A stretch of 64,000 bases of DNA from Macrostomum hystrix (lineage: Eukaryota > Platyhelminthes > Macrostomidae). Below the pieces are notes generated by a model that saw nothing but the letters and a program-made list of their open reading frames with translations, had not been told where the DNA came from and searched no databases. The stretch is taken from the NCBI GenBank assembly GCA_950097015.1, contig CATNEN010000007.1, positions 3,968,001 to 4,032,000 on the forward strand, in the 5' to 3' direction. The position numbers and the translations under genes are program-made. The first letter of the stretch is position 1. Every line of letters starts with the position of its first letter. Of this stretch, positions 16,700 to 31,189 are shown piece by piece.

Positions 16700-18245
16700 G
16701 TCGAATAGGGAAGATTTTAATTGTAGTTGCATTCCGTTTTACGTAAGCTTACCTTTAGCTTGGCAGGATACTTCAATTTTTTCGCTGCTACTGGTACATC
16801 ACAGTTTGCCAATACAAGCGTGAAATTTTATCGCAGATACAGAACTTTACATTTCATTGATCGAAATTCATGCAGCAATTAAAAATATAAGCTTGCCAAT
16901 ATCATACGCAGGGCAACATTCCTACTCCACGCAAGGGTAATTCGATGCGAATCACTTTATGTACGTTGCTGTTCGTTTTTCGTTCATTTCCCATACGAGC
17001 GTATCGCACTAAATTGAGTTGTCCGACGGACATAATTATTCTAAGAAAGAATGTTGTCTCCCAAGTCCAAACTTATAGCTTATAGTCCTTGCATTATACT
17101 ATATTTAAAAGAATAAAGAGAAAAAAGTTGTGTAGCTCTGCTTGTCTTCAGAGTAAAGTCTTGATTATTAGGACTAAAGGCGGCGAAACTTGCTCTAAAT
17201 AGCTCGTTAGGCCTACTATCGTTTCTATATGGAACTATAACAAGAAGAATGCCTGAAAGGGCCTTCCTTCCATTGGGTAATTTTTTTAATTTGAATTTCG
17301 ACGTACAAGCACTCCTTAGTTAAATAATTCTAATTTGTATGTCCTGCTTAGAACAGTAACTGATAAATACATGAAATTATTTTTTTGCCATTTTTTAAAG
17401 ACTGAAATCATTAAAAATATTTACTTTTACTTTTTTTGTATGCTGAAAAATACTAAAATATTTCTGTATTTATAACATGCTACACATTTCCTATACCTCA
17501 ATTCAACTGAGACTAAAATTAGCTAGCTATTTGGAGGATGGTTGGGGCAGCTGCAGAAAGAAGATGGTGCAGTGTGGGACCAAGACTGCCATAGTTGGGA
17601 GGGGTTGGGAGAATGATGAATGATACACTATTGGATAGCTTGTGATGGGTAGATGTGGGGTTGGCAGAAGTCTAAGACAAGTAGGGTGTTTGATAGTAGT
17701 CAGGTAGCCATCAATTATTTCAATTTCGCATTTGAATTGAATTGAAAAGTAATGTTGTTTCTCAGAATTTTAAGCCCTTGTTTTATGTGATATTTTATAC
17801 AGGCCTGTGTATATTCATATTCATGAATTGATTTCCTGCAAATATAGCAGTAATTGGCTTTGTTTCTAACTTTCTTGACTTTTGAAAAGTATCTGTATTC
17901 AGCAATTTCTTTTTAAAATAGGCCTATATTGTGGGTTTTTTCTTCTTTTAGTTTTTGTAAAACAGTAGTAGCTAGCTATAAAGGTAATTTGTCTGCTTTG
18001 GTACCAAGTACTATCAAATTTATTCATATCACTTCAGCAACAAGATATTATGGTGATTGACATTTAAATATATTTTTTCTCAACATGGATTGCGACATAT
18101 AGCTCTAATACACAAGAAAGGTACTGAAGGAAAATGACAACAACCAAAAACTTTGTGTTTTAAAGCAGGCGTGTTTATACTTTTACTTGGAGTAACAAAG
18201 TTTTATCATTGCAATGTATCATCTTTAAGATCACAAAGCTATTAA
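16700..18245. other. AT-rich intergenic sequence, ARF6 5' flank
   Basis: No coding signal is visible on either strand. One GGTTGGG/GATGG-rich patch (about 17,530-17,700) is low complexity. The stretch just before 18,249 would hold the ARF6 5' UTR. Confidence 0.4.
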
Positions 18246-20544
<2,299 letters not shown>

Positions 20545-21440
20545 ACGGCGATGCGCCGTTTTCACAGCACCTGCCCTTTTCTGTCCCCTACGTGACTTGC
20601 ACTGGAGGCTGCCTCTCCTGTGAATTTTTAAGTTATTTAGAACTTAGGAAATGTTAATTTATTGTCCATTCACTCGCCAGTGTATGCTAAATGTTAATTT
20701 AGCTTGCTGCCTGACATTTTATAATTTGACAGTTTGCACGCATTTTATGAACTGTTTGCGATTGTTGATTTAAAAATCCTTGTATCAAATCTAACGGCCT
20801 AGATGTTTATCTGTGTGTAATTGCCCTGATAAATTCTTAGACTGCAACGCTCGGTTAGAAACTAACGTTGCTATCGTAACACAAAAAATCAACAATGAAA
20901 AATGTTTGAAATAATTTTTTGACATTTAGACTAGCGGTAATTGTTAGCCATAATGCACATGTTCGGCATGTGAGTTGCTCACGCTGGAGACTAGATGTCG
21001 GGGATTTTTATACCATTTCTGAGGCGCGTCTTGGAACCCAAATCTATTTTTGTCATTCATGCACTCATCCTGGTTCATTCCTTCCCGCAAGTGAATTGTG
21101 ATTTCAGTTTACTGTGAATTTCTTGGCGCTCATTTTAAAGCGGCGGTTTTTAAATTTATTTTTCTCATTAGCGACAATCTCCCTCAGAAGCTATTTTAAA
21201 GCCTTTAGTTGTTTTTCACTCGCCGCCATGGCCTCTCTTATTATGAGATTCGAGTACGCAAGCCGGATAGGACTGAACATCGGCTTGTTGCCATTGACAA
21301 CCGAAATAAATTGTATTCAAATGCTTAATACATTATACATTTCAGTTATTTGTCATTAAATTTGCAGCAAAACGATTCCTTGCTGTTCTGATTTTTGCTT
21401 TGGTGTTTTTTATGCTCGGATAGATTGCACCCATGCAACA
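20545..21440. other. ARF6 3' flank
   Basis: Non-coding AT-rich sequence, including the presumed 3' UTR. An AATAAA is present near 21,305. No gene is seen. Confidence 0.4.
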
Positions 21441-21445
21441 CCCCA

Positions 21446-22045
21446 ACTGACATGCCAGCACCAGCTCTCCTTCAGTGACATGCCAGCACCAGCTCCGAGT
21501 CCCTCAGTGACATTTCAGCACCAGATCCCAGTCCTTCAGTGACATGGCAGCACCTGCTCCCAGTCCTTCAGTGACATGGCAGCACCAGATCCCAGTCCTT
21601 CAGTGACATGGCAGCACCAGATCCCAGTCCTTCAGTGACATGCCAGCACCAGCTCCGAGTCCCTCAGTGACATTTCAGCACCAGATCCCAGTCCTTCAGT
21701 GACATGGCAGCACCTGCTCCCAGTCCTTCAGTGACATGGCAGCACCAGCTCCCAGTCCTTCAGTGACATGGCAGCACATTCCATCACCAGCTCCCAGTCC
21801 CTCAGTGACATTTCAGCACCAGATCCCAGTCCTTCAGTGACATGGCAGCACCAGCTCCCAGTCCTTCAGTGACATGGCAGCACATTCCATCACCAGCTCC
21901 CAGTCCCTCAGTGACATTCCATCACCAGCTTCCAGTCCTTCAGTGACATGCCAGCACCAGCCTCCAGTCCTTCAGTGACATGCCAGCACCAGCGTCCAGT
22001 CCTTCAGTGACATTCCAGCACCAGCTTCCAGTTCTTCAGACATGC
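21446..22045. repeat. 32-bp minisatellite between ARF6 and tetraspanin
   Basis: About 18 copies of a unit containing CAGTGACATGGCAGCACCAG followed by ATCCCAGTCCTT. Some copies are shortened or have a CATTCCATCACCAG variant. The two genes flanking it are convergent. Confidence 0.9.
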
Positions 22046-22785
22046 CAGCAGCTTTCTGCACACAAGCAACCTGCAAGCAAGGTTCTAATTCCTTGGATTT
22101 AAAAACAGTATACATTTATTTTAGGTGCGTATTTAACTTTTCCGTGTTCCATTTATTTGAAATAAAAGTGCATGCGCGGCTGTTTAAATATAAAAAGGCA
22201 CTTTTGAGCGATGAAGCTTGCTGGCAAAATGAAATTTGCATGCCAATCGAATGAGAGATTCGGTTTAAGATCCGGTAATAGCGTCATTGACAATGGTTTC
22301 ACAAGACAAACGGTGGCAGCTCACAATTAAACAAAGAGTTTTAACAAAACAAAGACTTCTCAAATTTTCTATGCTTACTTCAATCGTAAACAGCGAAGCA
22401 TGTTTTCAACGGTCCAGGGTTACTTTCGGCACATATTGACATTTGTCACTAGCAAAGAGCTAAGCTAAGCATTTATTGCACTCAGAGATGCGCATTAAGC
22501 AGGCAATAATCAGATTCCGCAGGCAGTAGAATTTTTGCGACATAATTTTTGTTGCCTAAAAAGCGTCAAATCTCTACTAAGGGCATGCTGGCAGCTAATG
22601 GATTGTAAACTGCAGACGGCTTAACATGTTTATTATTCACCTATCAGTTTTGTGCAACATGTAACTAAGAAAATCTATTGTATTTAATTCTATAGCTGTT
22701 TCAGCTTGCATAATTCAGTTTATAATTCGTTGAAATCAATTCACTTTATTCACAATTCTCTCATGGGATTCGTTTTAACTGAAAT

Positions 22786-24621
22786 TCACGGCGACTCCAT
22801 CAGTTGCCAGCAGAGAGTTAGCGACAGCACCATGCCGATTATCTGAGACAATTTGGGGAAGGATGACAGAAATGTTACAGTGTGTTACTTCATTCAATTT
22901 TTGTGTTTTTATTCACCCTTCACTCTCTTCCCCAATGCCCCTCTTCCCCTCTGCCTCTCTTCCCCTCTGCCTCTCTTCCCCACTGACTCTCTTCCCCTCT
23001 GCCTCTCTTCCCCACTGACTCTCTTCCCCACTGCCTCTCTTCCCCACTGCCTCTCTTCCCCACTGCCTCTCTTCCCCACTGCCTCTCTTCCCCACTGCCT
23101 CTCTTCCCCACTGCCTCTCTTCCCCACTGCTTGTCTTCCCCACTGCCTCTCTTCCCCACTGCTTGTCTTCCCCACTGCCTCTCTTCCCCACTGCTTGTCT
23201 TCCCCACTGCCTCTCTTCCCCACTGCTTGTCTTCCCCACTCGTCTCTCACCATGACCAGCGCTATCGTCACACCGATGGCGGCAATTTTCGTCATCTGGC
23301 CGTCCAGCTGCTGCACGATGCTGAAGTAGCAGCCGGCCGCTTGGGCACTTCGCGGACCGCAGGAGGCCGGCGCCCCCGCTCTGGCCAGCGGCAGCTGCTG
23401 TTTCTGGTAGTCCAGGGCGCCCTCCAGGGAGCCGCAGCAGCGGAACTGCAAGTCGTTGACGGATTTTGAATGTGGGATTTAAGGGCCAGTGTGGGATAGA
23501 CAGAGTGATCGCGGCCTACTCACCCTGTTCTGGATGGAGTCCATGAAATCTCGGCTGGCAGCTTCGCTGTAGTAATTCCTGACAGCAGTGTCTAGCCTGG
23601 CGGCAATCGAGGCACGCATCTTCGCCTTGGAAGCGTCCGCCCAGATACCGCAGGCGACCAGCACGATGAAGACAAAGAACAGCACCAGGAAGAACTGCAG
23701 TGCGGAGTGGCTTGCTTGTTAGACAGCTGAACGGTAAAGCTAGCTTACGCATTAAACAACGCTATTTTCTTTCAACCTACTAGCAGTAGTACGCTCTATA
23801 ATTGGGTAAAAATACTTCGAAGCTCACGCAAAACAGCAGGCAGCGGCTCTCGCGCACAGCGCCTAAGCAGCCCACGATGCCCGTCAGCACCATCACCAGG
23901 CCGATGAAGATGAACAGGCCGGCGCCGACGTTGGCGCCCGGAACATGGTTCGAGACGGCAGCGCGGAAGTCGGCGTCAGTGTGCACCGCAATTCCAACAG
24001 CCAACACGACAATGCCTAGGATCTGCAGGCCGGGAGTGTTGTACATCTGGACTGTTGACACACATCTAAATACGTGTACTTGGGCACCTAGGTACCTAAA
24101 TCTAGACATTTTTATTACTGTATCTACCGATATCTAGCCACCTGTATCTAGATATCTAGCCACCTGTATCCAGACATCTAGCCACCTGCATCCAGACATC
24201 TAGCCACCTGTATCCAGACATCTAGCCATCTGTATCCAGACATCTAGCCACCTGTATCCAGACATCTAGCCACCTGTATCCAGACATCTAGCCACCTGTA
24301 TCCAGACATCTAGCCACCTGTATGCAGACATCTAGCCACCTGTATCTAGACATATAGCCACCTGTATCTAGACATCTAGCCACCTGTTTCCAAACATCTA
24401 GCCACCTATATCCAGACATCTAGCACCCTCACTGTCCCTCCCAGCACCCCACTATCCCTCCCAGCACCCCCACTGTCCCACCAATCAGCGCGGCTCACAA
24501 AGAACAGTCCAGTGAAGATGAAGAGCAGCAGGCGGGTTAGCGAGTAGCAGGGTCCCCTCTCCGATGACCTGGGATCCAGGTAGTGGGACTTGGCCCCTGG
24601 GCCGATGCCGCTCTCTGTCAT
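22786..24621 (-). CDS. tetraspanin (exons 24621-24499, 24022-23828, 23694-23524, 23445-23251, 22842-22786)
   Basis: Five coding exons, all joined in phase 0, give about 246 residues. TM1 is split across exons (CYSLTRLLLFIFTGLFF then ILGIVVLAVGIAV). TM2 is GAGLFIFIGLVMVLTGIVGCLG with the usual RESRCLL turn. TM3 is FFLVLFFVFIVLVACGIW. The large extracellular loop has FRCCGS, PASCG and GCYF, the four-cysteine signature. TM4 is IAAIGVTIALVM-IIGMVLSLTLCW. For TM1 I prefer the acceptor giving exon start 24,022 over 24,046, because the latter inserts eight polar residues. The exact subfamily is unclear. A 5' UTR exon ending 28,667 (donor GTAAGC) lies beyond a giant minisatellite. The acceptor for the first coding exon is at 24,698. 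Confidence 0.88.
22933..23240. repeat. 16-bp minisatellite in the last tetraspanin intron
   Basis: About 19 copies of CCTCTCTTCCCCACTG and the variant with CTTGTCTT fill the 408-bp intron between the TM4-splitting exons. Confidence 0.95.
24125..24425. repeat. 22-bp minisatellite in tetraspanin intron
   Basis: About 13 copies of ATCCAGACATCTAGCCACCTG plus T, lying in the intron that splits TM1. Confidence 0.95.
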
Positions 24622-25675
24622 GCCTGCGACCGTCCGGTTCCAGCAGCTGCGCAATCGACTGAGACAGGGATTCGGGTCGTCGTTGACTACCTCGACTCTG
24701 CGAGACAGTGGGGGGCGAGATTGAGATTGTTGATACACAGACAGTTTGATTGATTGATAGCTTGACAGATGGATACATGGACGTCACGATCAGAAGTGAG
24801 AATCTCTAGCCAATGGCCCAATAGCTCCCGGGTAGCCTAGATATATACTCGTACATATAGATAGATAGATAGATAGATTGATATATTGATAGGTTGATAG
24901 CCAGATGGAGCGAAGCGCACAAAAGGTAATTATCATGATTCCAGCAAGCGCAGGCACTTGACCCTTTTGGATTTAATGCTATGTTATTATAAAGGGTATT
25001 TTAAACGAGCCTTGAAGTCCTCCAAAGCCCAGCTCACAAGCTAATTGATCAGTTTAGCCTCACCTCAAAGTTCTTGCACTGCTAGCCATTGTGTGCGCTA
25101 CTCAAAAGGGAGCGGCCGGCTCAATGTCTCAAACTGTTCCGCAGTTTCTGTACTTGCCTCTGCTCAGGTCGAGTAAAGATTTTATAAGCCCTGTGTGAGG
25201 CTGGGGACGACCCGAAAAGGCGTCTTCCCTGTCCTACAGTGTATGCTCTGTTCTGTCTGCTAGTCCGAGGTTTTTCTGCCTTTCATTTCTTAGAGAGGCG
25301 CAATTGCGAATGGGGGAAAGGCCTCAAACTCTGCCGCTGCGTGGGCTGGAGGGTCGCCCGGTCCGCAATGAACCCAAGCGCTGTTATTGGCCTTTCTTCT
25401 CGTTTTTTTTCATTCTCTCTTCCTGAGGGAAAGCGGCAAGAATGTAAAACGCATTGCGGGGCTTGCGCAGTATTTTAGTGGAGCATGTTAAATTGCTGGC
25501 AGTTTGCAATGCAACAGCTTAGTGAGTACAATTTTGCAATCCGAGCACTTTTGTGTGCCTCAAGCTGCATGCAGTTGTGTACATCGCAGTACAAATCAAG
25601 GACTGGCAAGCTTCCTGTTGTCTCAACCGACTGGTTGAACCTGGGTCGTAAACTGATAGACCCGACTCTGAACTG

Positions 25676-28565
25676 GACACATCTTCTAACTGTTAGACAC
25701 AGCTCTCATCTGTTAGACTCAGCTCTCATCTGTTAGAAACAGCTCTCATCTGTTAGACTCAGCTCTCATCTGTTAGAAACAGCTCTCATCTGTTAGATAC
25801 AGCTCTCATCTGTTAGACACAGCTCTCATCTGTTAGACACAACTCTGAACTGTTAGACACAGCTCTCATCTGTTAGACACAGCTCTCATCTGTTAGACAC
25901 AGCTCTCATCTGTTAGACACAGCTCTCATCTGTTAGACACAGCTTTCATCTGTTAGACACAGCTTTCATCTGTTAGACACAGCTCTCATCTGTTAGACAC
26001 AGCTCTCATATGTTAGACACAGCTCTCATCTGTTAGACACAGCTCTCATCTGTTAGACACAGCTCTCATATGTTAGACACAGCTCTCATCTGTTAGACAC
26101 AGCTTTCATCTGTTAGACACAGCTTTCATCTGTTAGACACAGCTCTCATCTGTTAGACACAGCTCTCATATGTTAGACACAGCTTTCATCTGTTAGACAC
26201 AGCTCTCATCTGTTAGACACAGCTCTCATATGTTAGACACAGCTCTCATCTGTTAGACACAGCTCTCATCTGTTAGACACAGCTCTCATCTGTTAGACAC
26301 AGCTCTCATCTGTTAGACACAGCTCTCATCTGTTAGACACAGCTTTCATCTGTTAGACACAGCTTTCATCTGTTAGACACAGCTCCCATCTGTTAGACAC
26401 AGCTCTCATCTGTTAGATACAGCTCTCATCTATTAGATACAGCTCTCATCTGTTAGACACAGCTCTCATCTATTAGATACAGCTCTCATCTGTTAGACAC
26501 AGCTCTCATCTGTTAGACACAGCTCTCATCTGTTAGATACAGCTCTCATCTGTAAGACACAGCTCTCATCTGTTAGACACAGCTCTCATCTGTTAGACAC
26601 AGCTCTCATCTGTTAGAAACAGCTCTCATCTGTTAGACACAGCTCTCATCTGTTAGAAACAGCTCTCATCTGTTAGACACAGCTCTCATCTGTTAGACAC
26701 AGCTCTCATCTGTTAGACACAGCTCTCATCTGTTAGACACAGCTCTCATCTGTTAGACACAGCTCTCATCCGTTAGACACAGCTCTCATCTGTTAGACGC
26801 AGCTCTCATCTATTAGACACAGCTCTCATCTGTTAGACACAGCTCTCATCTGTTAGACACAGCTCTCATCTGTTAGACACAGCTCTCATCTGTTAGACAC
26901 AGCTCTCATCTGTTAGACACAGCTCTCATCTGTTAGACACAGCTCTCATCTATTAGATACAGCTCTCATCTGTTAGACACAGCTCCCATCTGTTAGACAC
27001 AGCTCTCATCTGTTAGACACAGCTCTCATCTGTTAGATACAGCTCCCATCTGTTAGACACAGCTTTCATCTGTTAGATACAGCTTTCATCTGTTAGACAC
27101 AGCTCTCATCTGTTAGACACAGCTCTCATCTGTTTGACACAGCTCTCATCTGTTAGATACAGCTCTCATCTGTTAGACACAGCTCTCATCTGTTAGACAC
27201 AGCTCTCATCTGTTAGACACAGCTCTCATCTGTTAGACACAGCTCTCATCTGTTAGACACAGCTCTCATCTGTTAGACACAGCTCCCATCTGTTAGATAC
27301 AGCTCTCATCTGTTAGACACAGCTCCCATCTGTTAGACACAGCTCTCATCTGTTAGACACAGCTCCCATCTGTTAGACACAGCTCTCATCTGTTAGATAC
27401 AGCTCTCATCTATTAGATACAGCTCTCATCTGTTAGACACAGCTCTCATCTATTAGATACAGCTCTCATCTGTTAGACACAGCTCTCATCTGTTAGACAC
27501 AGCTCTCATCTGTTAGATACAGCTCTCATCTGTTAGACACAGCTCTCATCTGTTAGACTCAGCTCTCATCTGTTAGACACAGCTCTCATCTGTAAGACAC
27601 AGCTCTCATCTGTTAGACACAGCTCTCATCTGTTAGACACAGCTCTCATCTGTTAGACACAGCTCTCATCTGTTAGACACAGCTCTCATCTGTTAGACAC
27701 AGCTCTCATCTGTTAGACACAGCTCTCATCTGTTAGACACAGCTCTCATCTGTTAGATACAGCTCCCATCTGTTAGACACAGCTCTCATCTGTTAGATAC
27801 AGCTCTCATCTGTTAGATACAGCTCTCATCTGTTAGACACAGCTCTCATCTGTTTGACACAGCTCTCATCTGTTAGATACAGCTCTCATCTGTTAGACAC
27901 AGCTCTCATCTGTTAGACACAGCTCTCATCTGTTAGACACAGCTCTCATCTGTTAGACACAGCTCTCATCTGTTAGACACAGCTCTCATCTGTTAGACAC
28001 AGCTCTCATCTATTAGATACAGCTCTCATCTGTTAGACACAGCTCCCATCTGTTAGACACAGCTCTCATCTGTTAGACACAGCTCCCATCTGTTAGACAC
28101 AGCTCTCATCTGTTAGATACAGCTCTCATCTATTAGATACAGCTCTCATCTGTTAGACACAGCTCTCATCTATTAGATACAGCTCTCATCTGTTAGACTC
28201 AGCTCTCATCTGTTAGACACAGCTCTCATCTGTTAGACACAGCTATCATCTGTTAGACACAGCTCTCATCTATAAGACACAGCTCTCATCTGTTAGACAC
28301 AGCTCTCATCTGTTAGACACAGCTCTCATCTGTTAGACACAGCTCTCATCCGTTAGACACAGCTCTCATCTGTTAGACGCAGCTCTCATCTATTAGACAC
28401 AGCTCTCATCTGTTAGACACAGCTCTCATCTGTTAGACTCAGCTCTCATCTGTTAGACACAGCTCTCATCTGTTAGACACAGCTATCATCTGTTAGACAC
28501 AGCTCTCATCTATAAGACACAGCTCTCATCTGTTAGACACAGCTCTCATCTGTAAGACACAGATA
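25676..28565. repeat. 20-bp minisatellite (about 144 copies) in tetraspanin 5' intron
   Basis: Unit AGCTCTCATCTGTTAGACAC, very homogeneous, with sparse variants (TTT, CCC, GATAC, AAC, ATATG). Rare variants recur in the same order about 1,580 bp apart (CCGTTAGACAC at 26,767 and 28,347, that is 79 units), showing block duplication. The core CTGTTAGACA is shared with two other arrays in the window. Confidence 0.97.
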
Positions 28566-29180
28566 TAAAGTGTCCGACACAGCACGCAAGTGCTAGATAC
28601 AGATCTAAACTGTTAAACACGAGTCTGAACTGTTAGACATAAGAAATACAGTTTTCAAAAGCTTACCTGACCAGTAGAAGCCCTGCAGTAAGAATAAACA
28701 GTCGAGCCCAGTAGGGAGGGGAATATCTTGTCTAAAAAACAGGTCGCAGGATTCTGGGAGGCAGTTTAGAGAGGCCCGGCTACGCGAACAGGAATGCGGT
28801 GCGGCCCTTGGACGGGGCGGAACCTTTCAGGGTCGGCCTACAAGGCAGGCGCGCAGGCGGGCGGGAAAGATTTGTGGGGGATGGGTGCTGGCCGCCAAGT
28901 GCAATTGTACAGCCTGTGATTCGGGTGCGCATGCAGGCGTACACTCAGGAGGAAGGAATGGACCAACGGCTGCGGGAATTCTAGTTATAAAGGATTGATC
29001 CAGTTTTCACTAACTCTCAACCCCAGCAAATGCGCTTGTCATCGGGCAGCTCGAACCAAGCCTGCAGTCCGATTTGGTCAGAAATGGCGAATTTGCGCAA
29101 CATACTACTGTTCTGTTTGAATACAATTTTCAATGTAAAATGAGATATGGGTGCCAAATACACATTTATTTGCCTAGAGA
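28566..29180. other. tetraspanin 5' UTR exon and promoter region
   Basis: A minus-strand donor GTAAGC at 28,661-28,666 marks the 3' end of a 5' UTR exon. The GC-rich block about 28,760-28,960 is a likely promoter. No start codon in the correct orientation appears, consistent with a leader exon. Confidence 0.4.
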
Positions 29181-29184
29181 CTTG

Positions 29185-29830
29185 AGCTCCCACCTGCTAG
29201 ATACGATTCCACTCTACTAGACTCGTCACTCACCTGTTAGACACGGCTCCCATCTGTAAGACTCGTCACTCACCTGTTAGACACGGCTCCCATCTGTAAG
29301 ACTCGTCACTCACCTGTTAGACACGGATCCCATCTGTAAGACACGTCTCTCACCTGTTAGACACGGCTCCCATCTGTAAGAAACGTCTCTCACCTGTTAG
29401 ACGTACGGTTCCCATCTGTAAGACACATCTCTCACCTGTTAGACGTACGGTTCCCATCTGTAAGACACGTCTCTCACCTGTTAGACACGGCTCCCATCTG
29501 TAAGAAACGTCTCTCACCTGTTAGACGTACGGTTCCCATCTGTAAGACACATCTCTCACCTGTTAGACGTACGGTTCCCATCTGTAAGACATCTCTCACC
29601 TGTTAGACGTACGGTTCCCATCTGTAAGACACATCTCTCACCTGTTAGACGTACGGTTCCCATCTGTAAGACACATCTCTCACCTGTTAGACACGGCTCC
29701 CGTCTGTAAGCCACGTCTCTCACCTGTTAGACGTACGGTTCCCATCTGTAAGACACATCTCTCACCTGTTAGACACGGCTCCCGTCTGTAAACCACGTCT
29801 CTCACCTGTTAGACGTACGGTTCCCACGGA
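29185..29830. repeat. composite 40-43-bp minisatellite related to the 20-bp array
   Basis: Alternating half-units CTCACCTGTTAGACACGG and CTCCCATCTGTAAGAC. Some copies have a GTACGGTT variant that adds 2-3 bp. About 15 composite copies. Confidence 0.93.
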
Positions 29831-30116
29831 TACATCATATGACAAGATGTTCCGCAAATTACAGCTCATGATGATAGTCACACTCTACTAAAGTTACTCT
29901 CACACATGGTTGACAAGCGGTGCTGACTTAAGTATAACACAAGGCGCATGTGGCAACCAAAAGAAACTATTTTCTAAAACGCATCAAAGTATCAATTTGG
30001 TTGCATGAGCAGTGATCAAAATCGAAGATTAGGCAGTTAGGCGTCAGGCACTCTCACTCAGGGTGATACCGACAAATTGTTTTGTTTGCAAAACTTTGTC
30101 AAAGTATTAAATTCCT

Positions 30117-30425
30117 GCTGTCACTCTGTCTAGTCAGTTTGTGGGAGCTTATATAATGTCGGGGGTTCGATTCCCAATTCCACTGGAACAATGTAGGAAC
30201 AATTTAAACCCTACATTGCTTCCGTTCACCCAGCTTTTAATTGGGTACCAGCATCAGCTGGGGTAATTAAGGGTGGGTGTCGCGTCCTAACGAGTCCATG
30301 GACCTAACACCAGTACACAGTCTGCGCCGCACAATACTCGTAGCTGCGACTGTGCTGTCGCCTGTCAGCTGCACATCCGGCACAATCAGGGCATGTGATT
30401 GTTAGTTATTATTAGATAACCCAAT
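30117..30425 (+). repeat. tRNA-derived SINE
   Basis: A degenerate A-box region (TAGTCAGTTTGTGGGAGC) is followed by a textbook B box GGGTTCGATTCCC (30,163-30,175). A tRNA-unrelated body with TCCGTTCACCCAGC and ATTGGGTACC comes next, and an AT-rich tail ends near 30,425. Part of the head occurs again in inverted orientation at 32,896. Confidence 0.6.
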
Positions 30426-30720
30426 TCTCCATTCCATTTCTTGGAATTTCATGAAAGATTACACTGATTATGGAGGCCCGAAGAACGAGTTCAAATCGTA
30501 AAGTAAAAGCAAAACAATTCAGCAATTTACGTAATGATTTTTTCTTCCACTGAGACCCGAAAAAAACTTATCAGGTCGTAGACCGTCGAGCTGCGGCATT
30601 CCGCTTTATTTTGCTTTGCATGTAATCCAGTTCAGGTCGCACAAACTAAGCAGCTACATTCGATTTTTAACAGTATTATGTTCAGCCAGTCTTATTTGCC
30701 GCTCTACATGCCAGACTTAA

Positions 30721-31176
30721 CTACGCAACCAGTGTGGAAGCCGTGGAGGACTCATACTTCCAGTTGCTAGGCAGGGTGCCCCGGGTCTTGTAGTACCTAG
30801 CGAGCCGGTGGATGCGGCTCTCAACTAGAATCAAGCGAAACTTGGAATCCTTGTCCTTGCGATTGCGCTCCAGGTGCTTGCGAATGGCCACGGCCTTCTT
30901 GATCAGGTAGTACAGATCTTCGGGCAGGCTGGCAGCGAGTCCCTTGGCCTTGAGGATGCGAAGGATCTTGTTTCCGGCCACCCAGCGGGCCTGGGCCACG
31001 CCGTGCGAGTCGCGCAGAATGACACCGATCTGGGACGGGGTCAGGCCCTTCTTGGCCAGTTTGCAGATCTGATCGATGACGTCATCGGCGCTGAGCTTCA
31101 GCCAGAGAGGCACAGAGCGACGATAGGGCAGAGCCGATTGGCTAAGACCCTTGCCTGGCGTATGCATGCGACCCAT
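30721..31176 (-). CDS. RPS13: 40S ribosomal protein S13 (uS15)
   Basis: The 151-residue protein has the same length as other animal orthologues. It opens [20 protein letters not shown], contains [21 protein letters not shown] and [10 protein letters not shown], and ends with the canonical [13 protein letters not shown]. It binds helices of 18S rRNA in the small-subunit body. The coding part is uninterrupted, which is unusual for an animal RPS13 gene, so a 5' UTR intron or a retro-copied but functional gene should be considered. Minus-strand AATAAA is near 30,605-30,610. Confidence 0.95.
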   Translation of the reverse strand: MGRMHTPGKGLSQSALPYRRSVPLWLKLSADDVIDQICKLAKKGLTPSQIGVILRDSHGVAQARWVAGNKILRILKAKGLAASLPEDLYYLIKKAVAIRKHLERNRKDKDSKFRLILVESRIHRLARYYKTRGTLPSNWKYESSTASTLVA

Positions 31177-31189
31177 GGTTGAGGCTGGC

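Noticed and set aside
22909-23451. 180-codon minus frame running from the tetraspanin loop into Gly/Glu/Arg repeats
   Set aside because: The real exon ends at a GTGAGA donor (23,250); the repeat part is intron, and the last exon at 22,842 completes TM4.
25676-28565. CRISPR-like array
   Set aside because: Repeats are contiguous with no unique spacers, and the surrounding genes are eukaryotic; it is a minisatellite.
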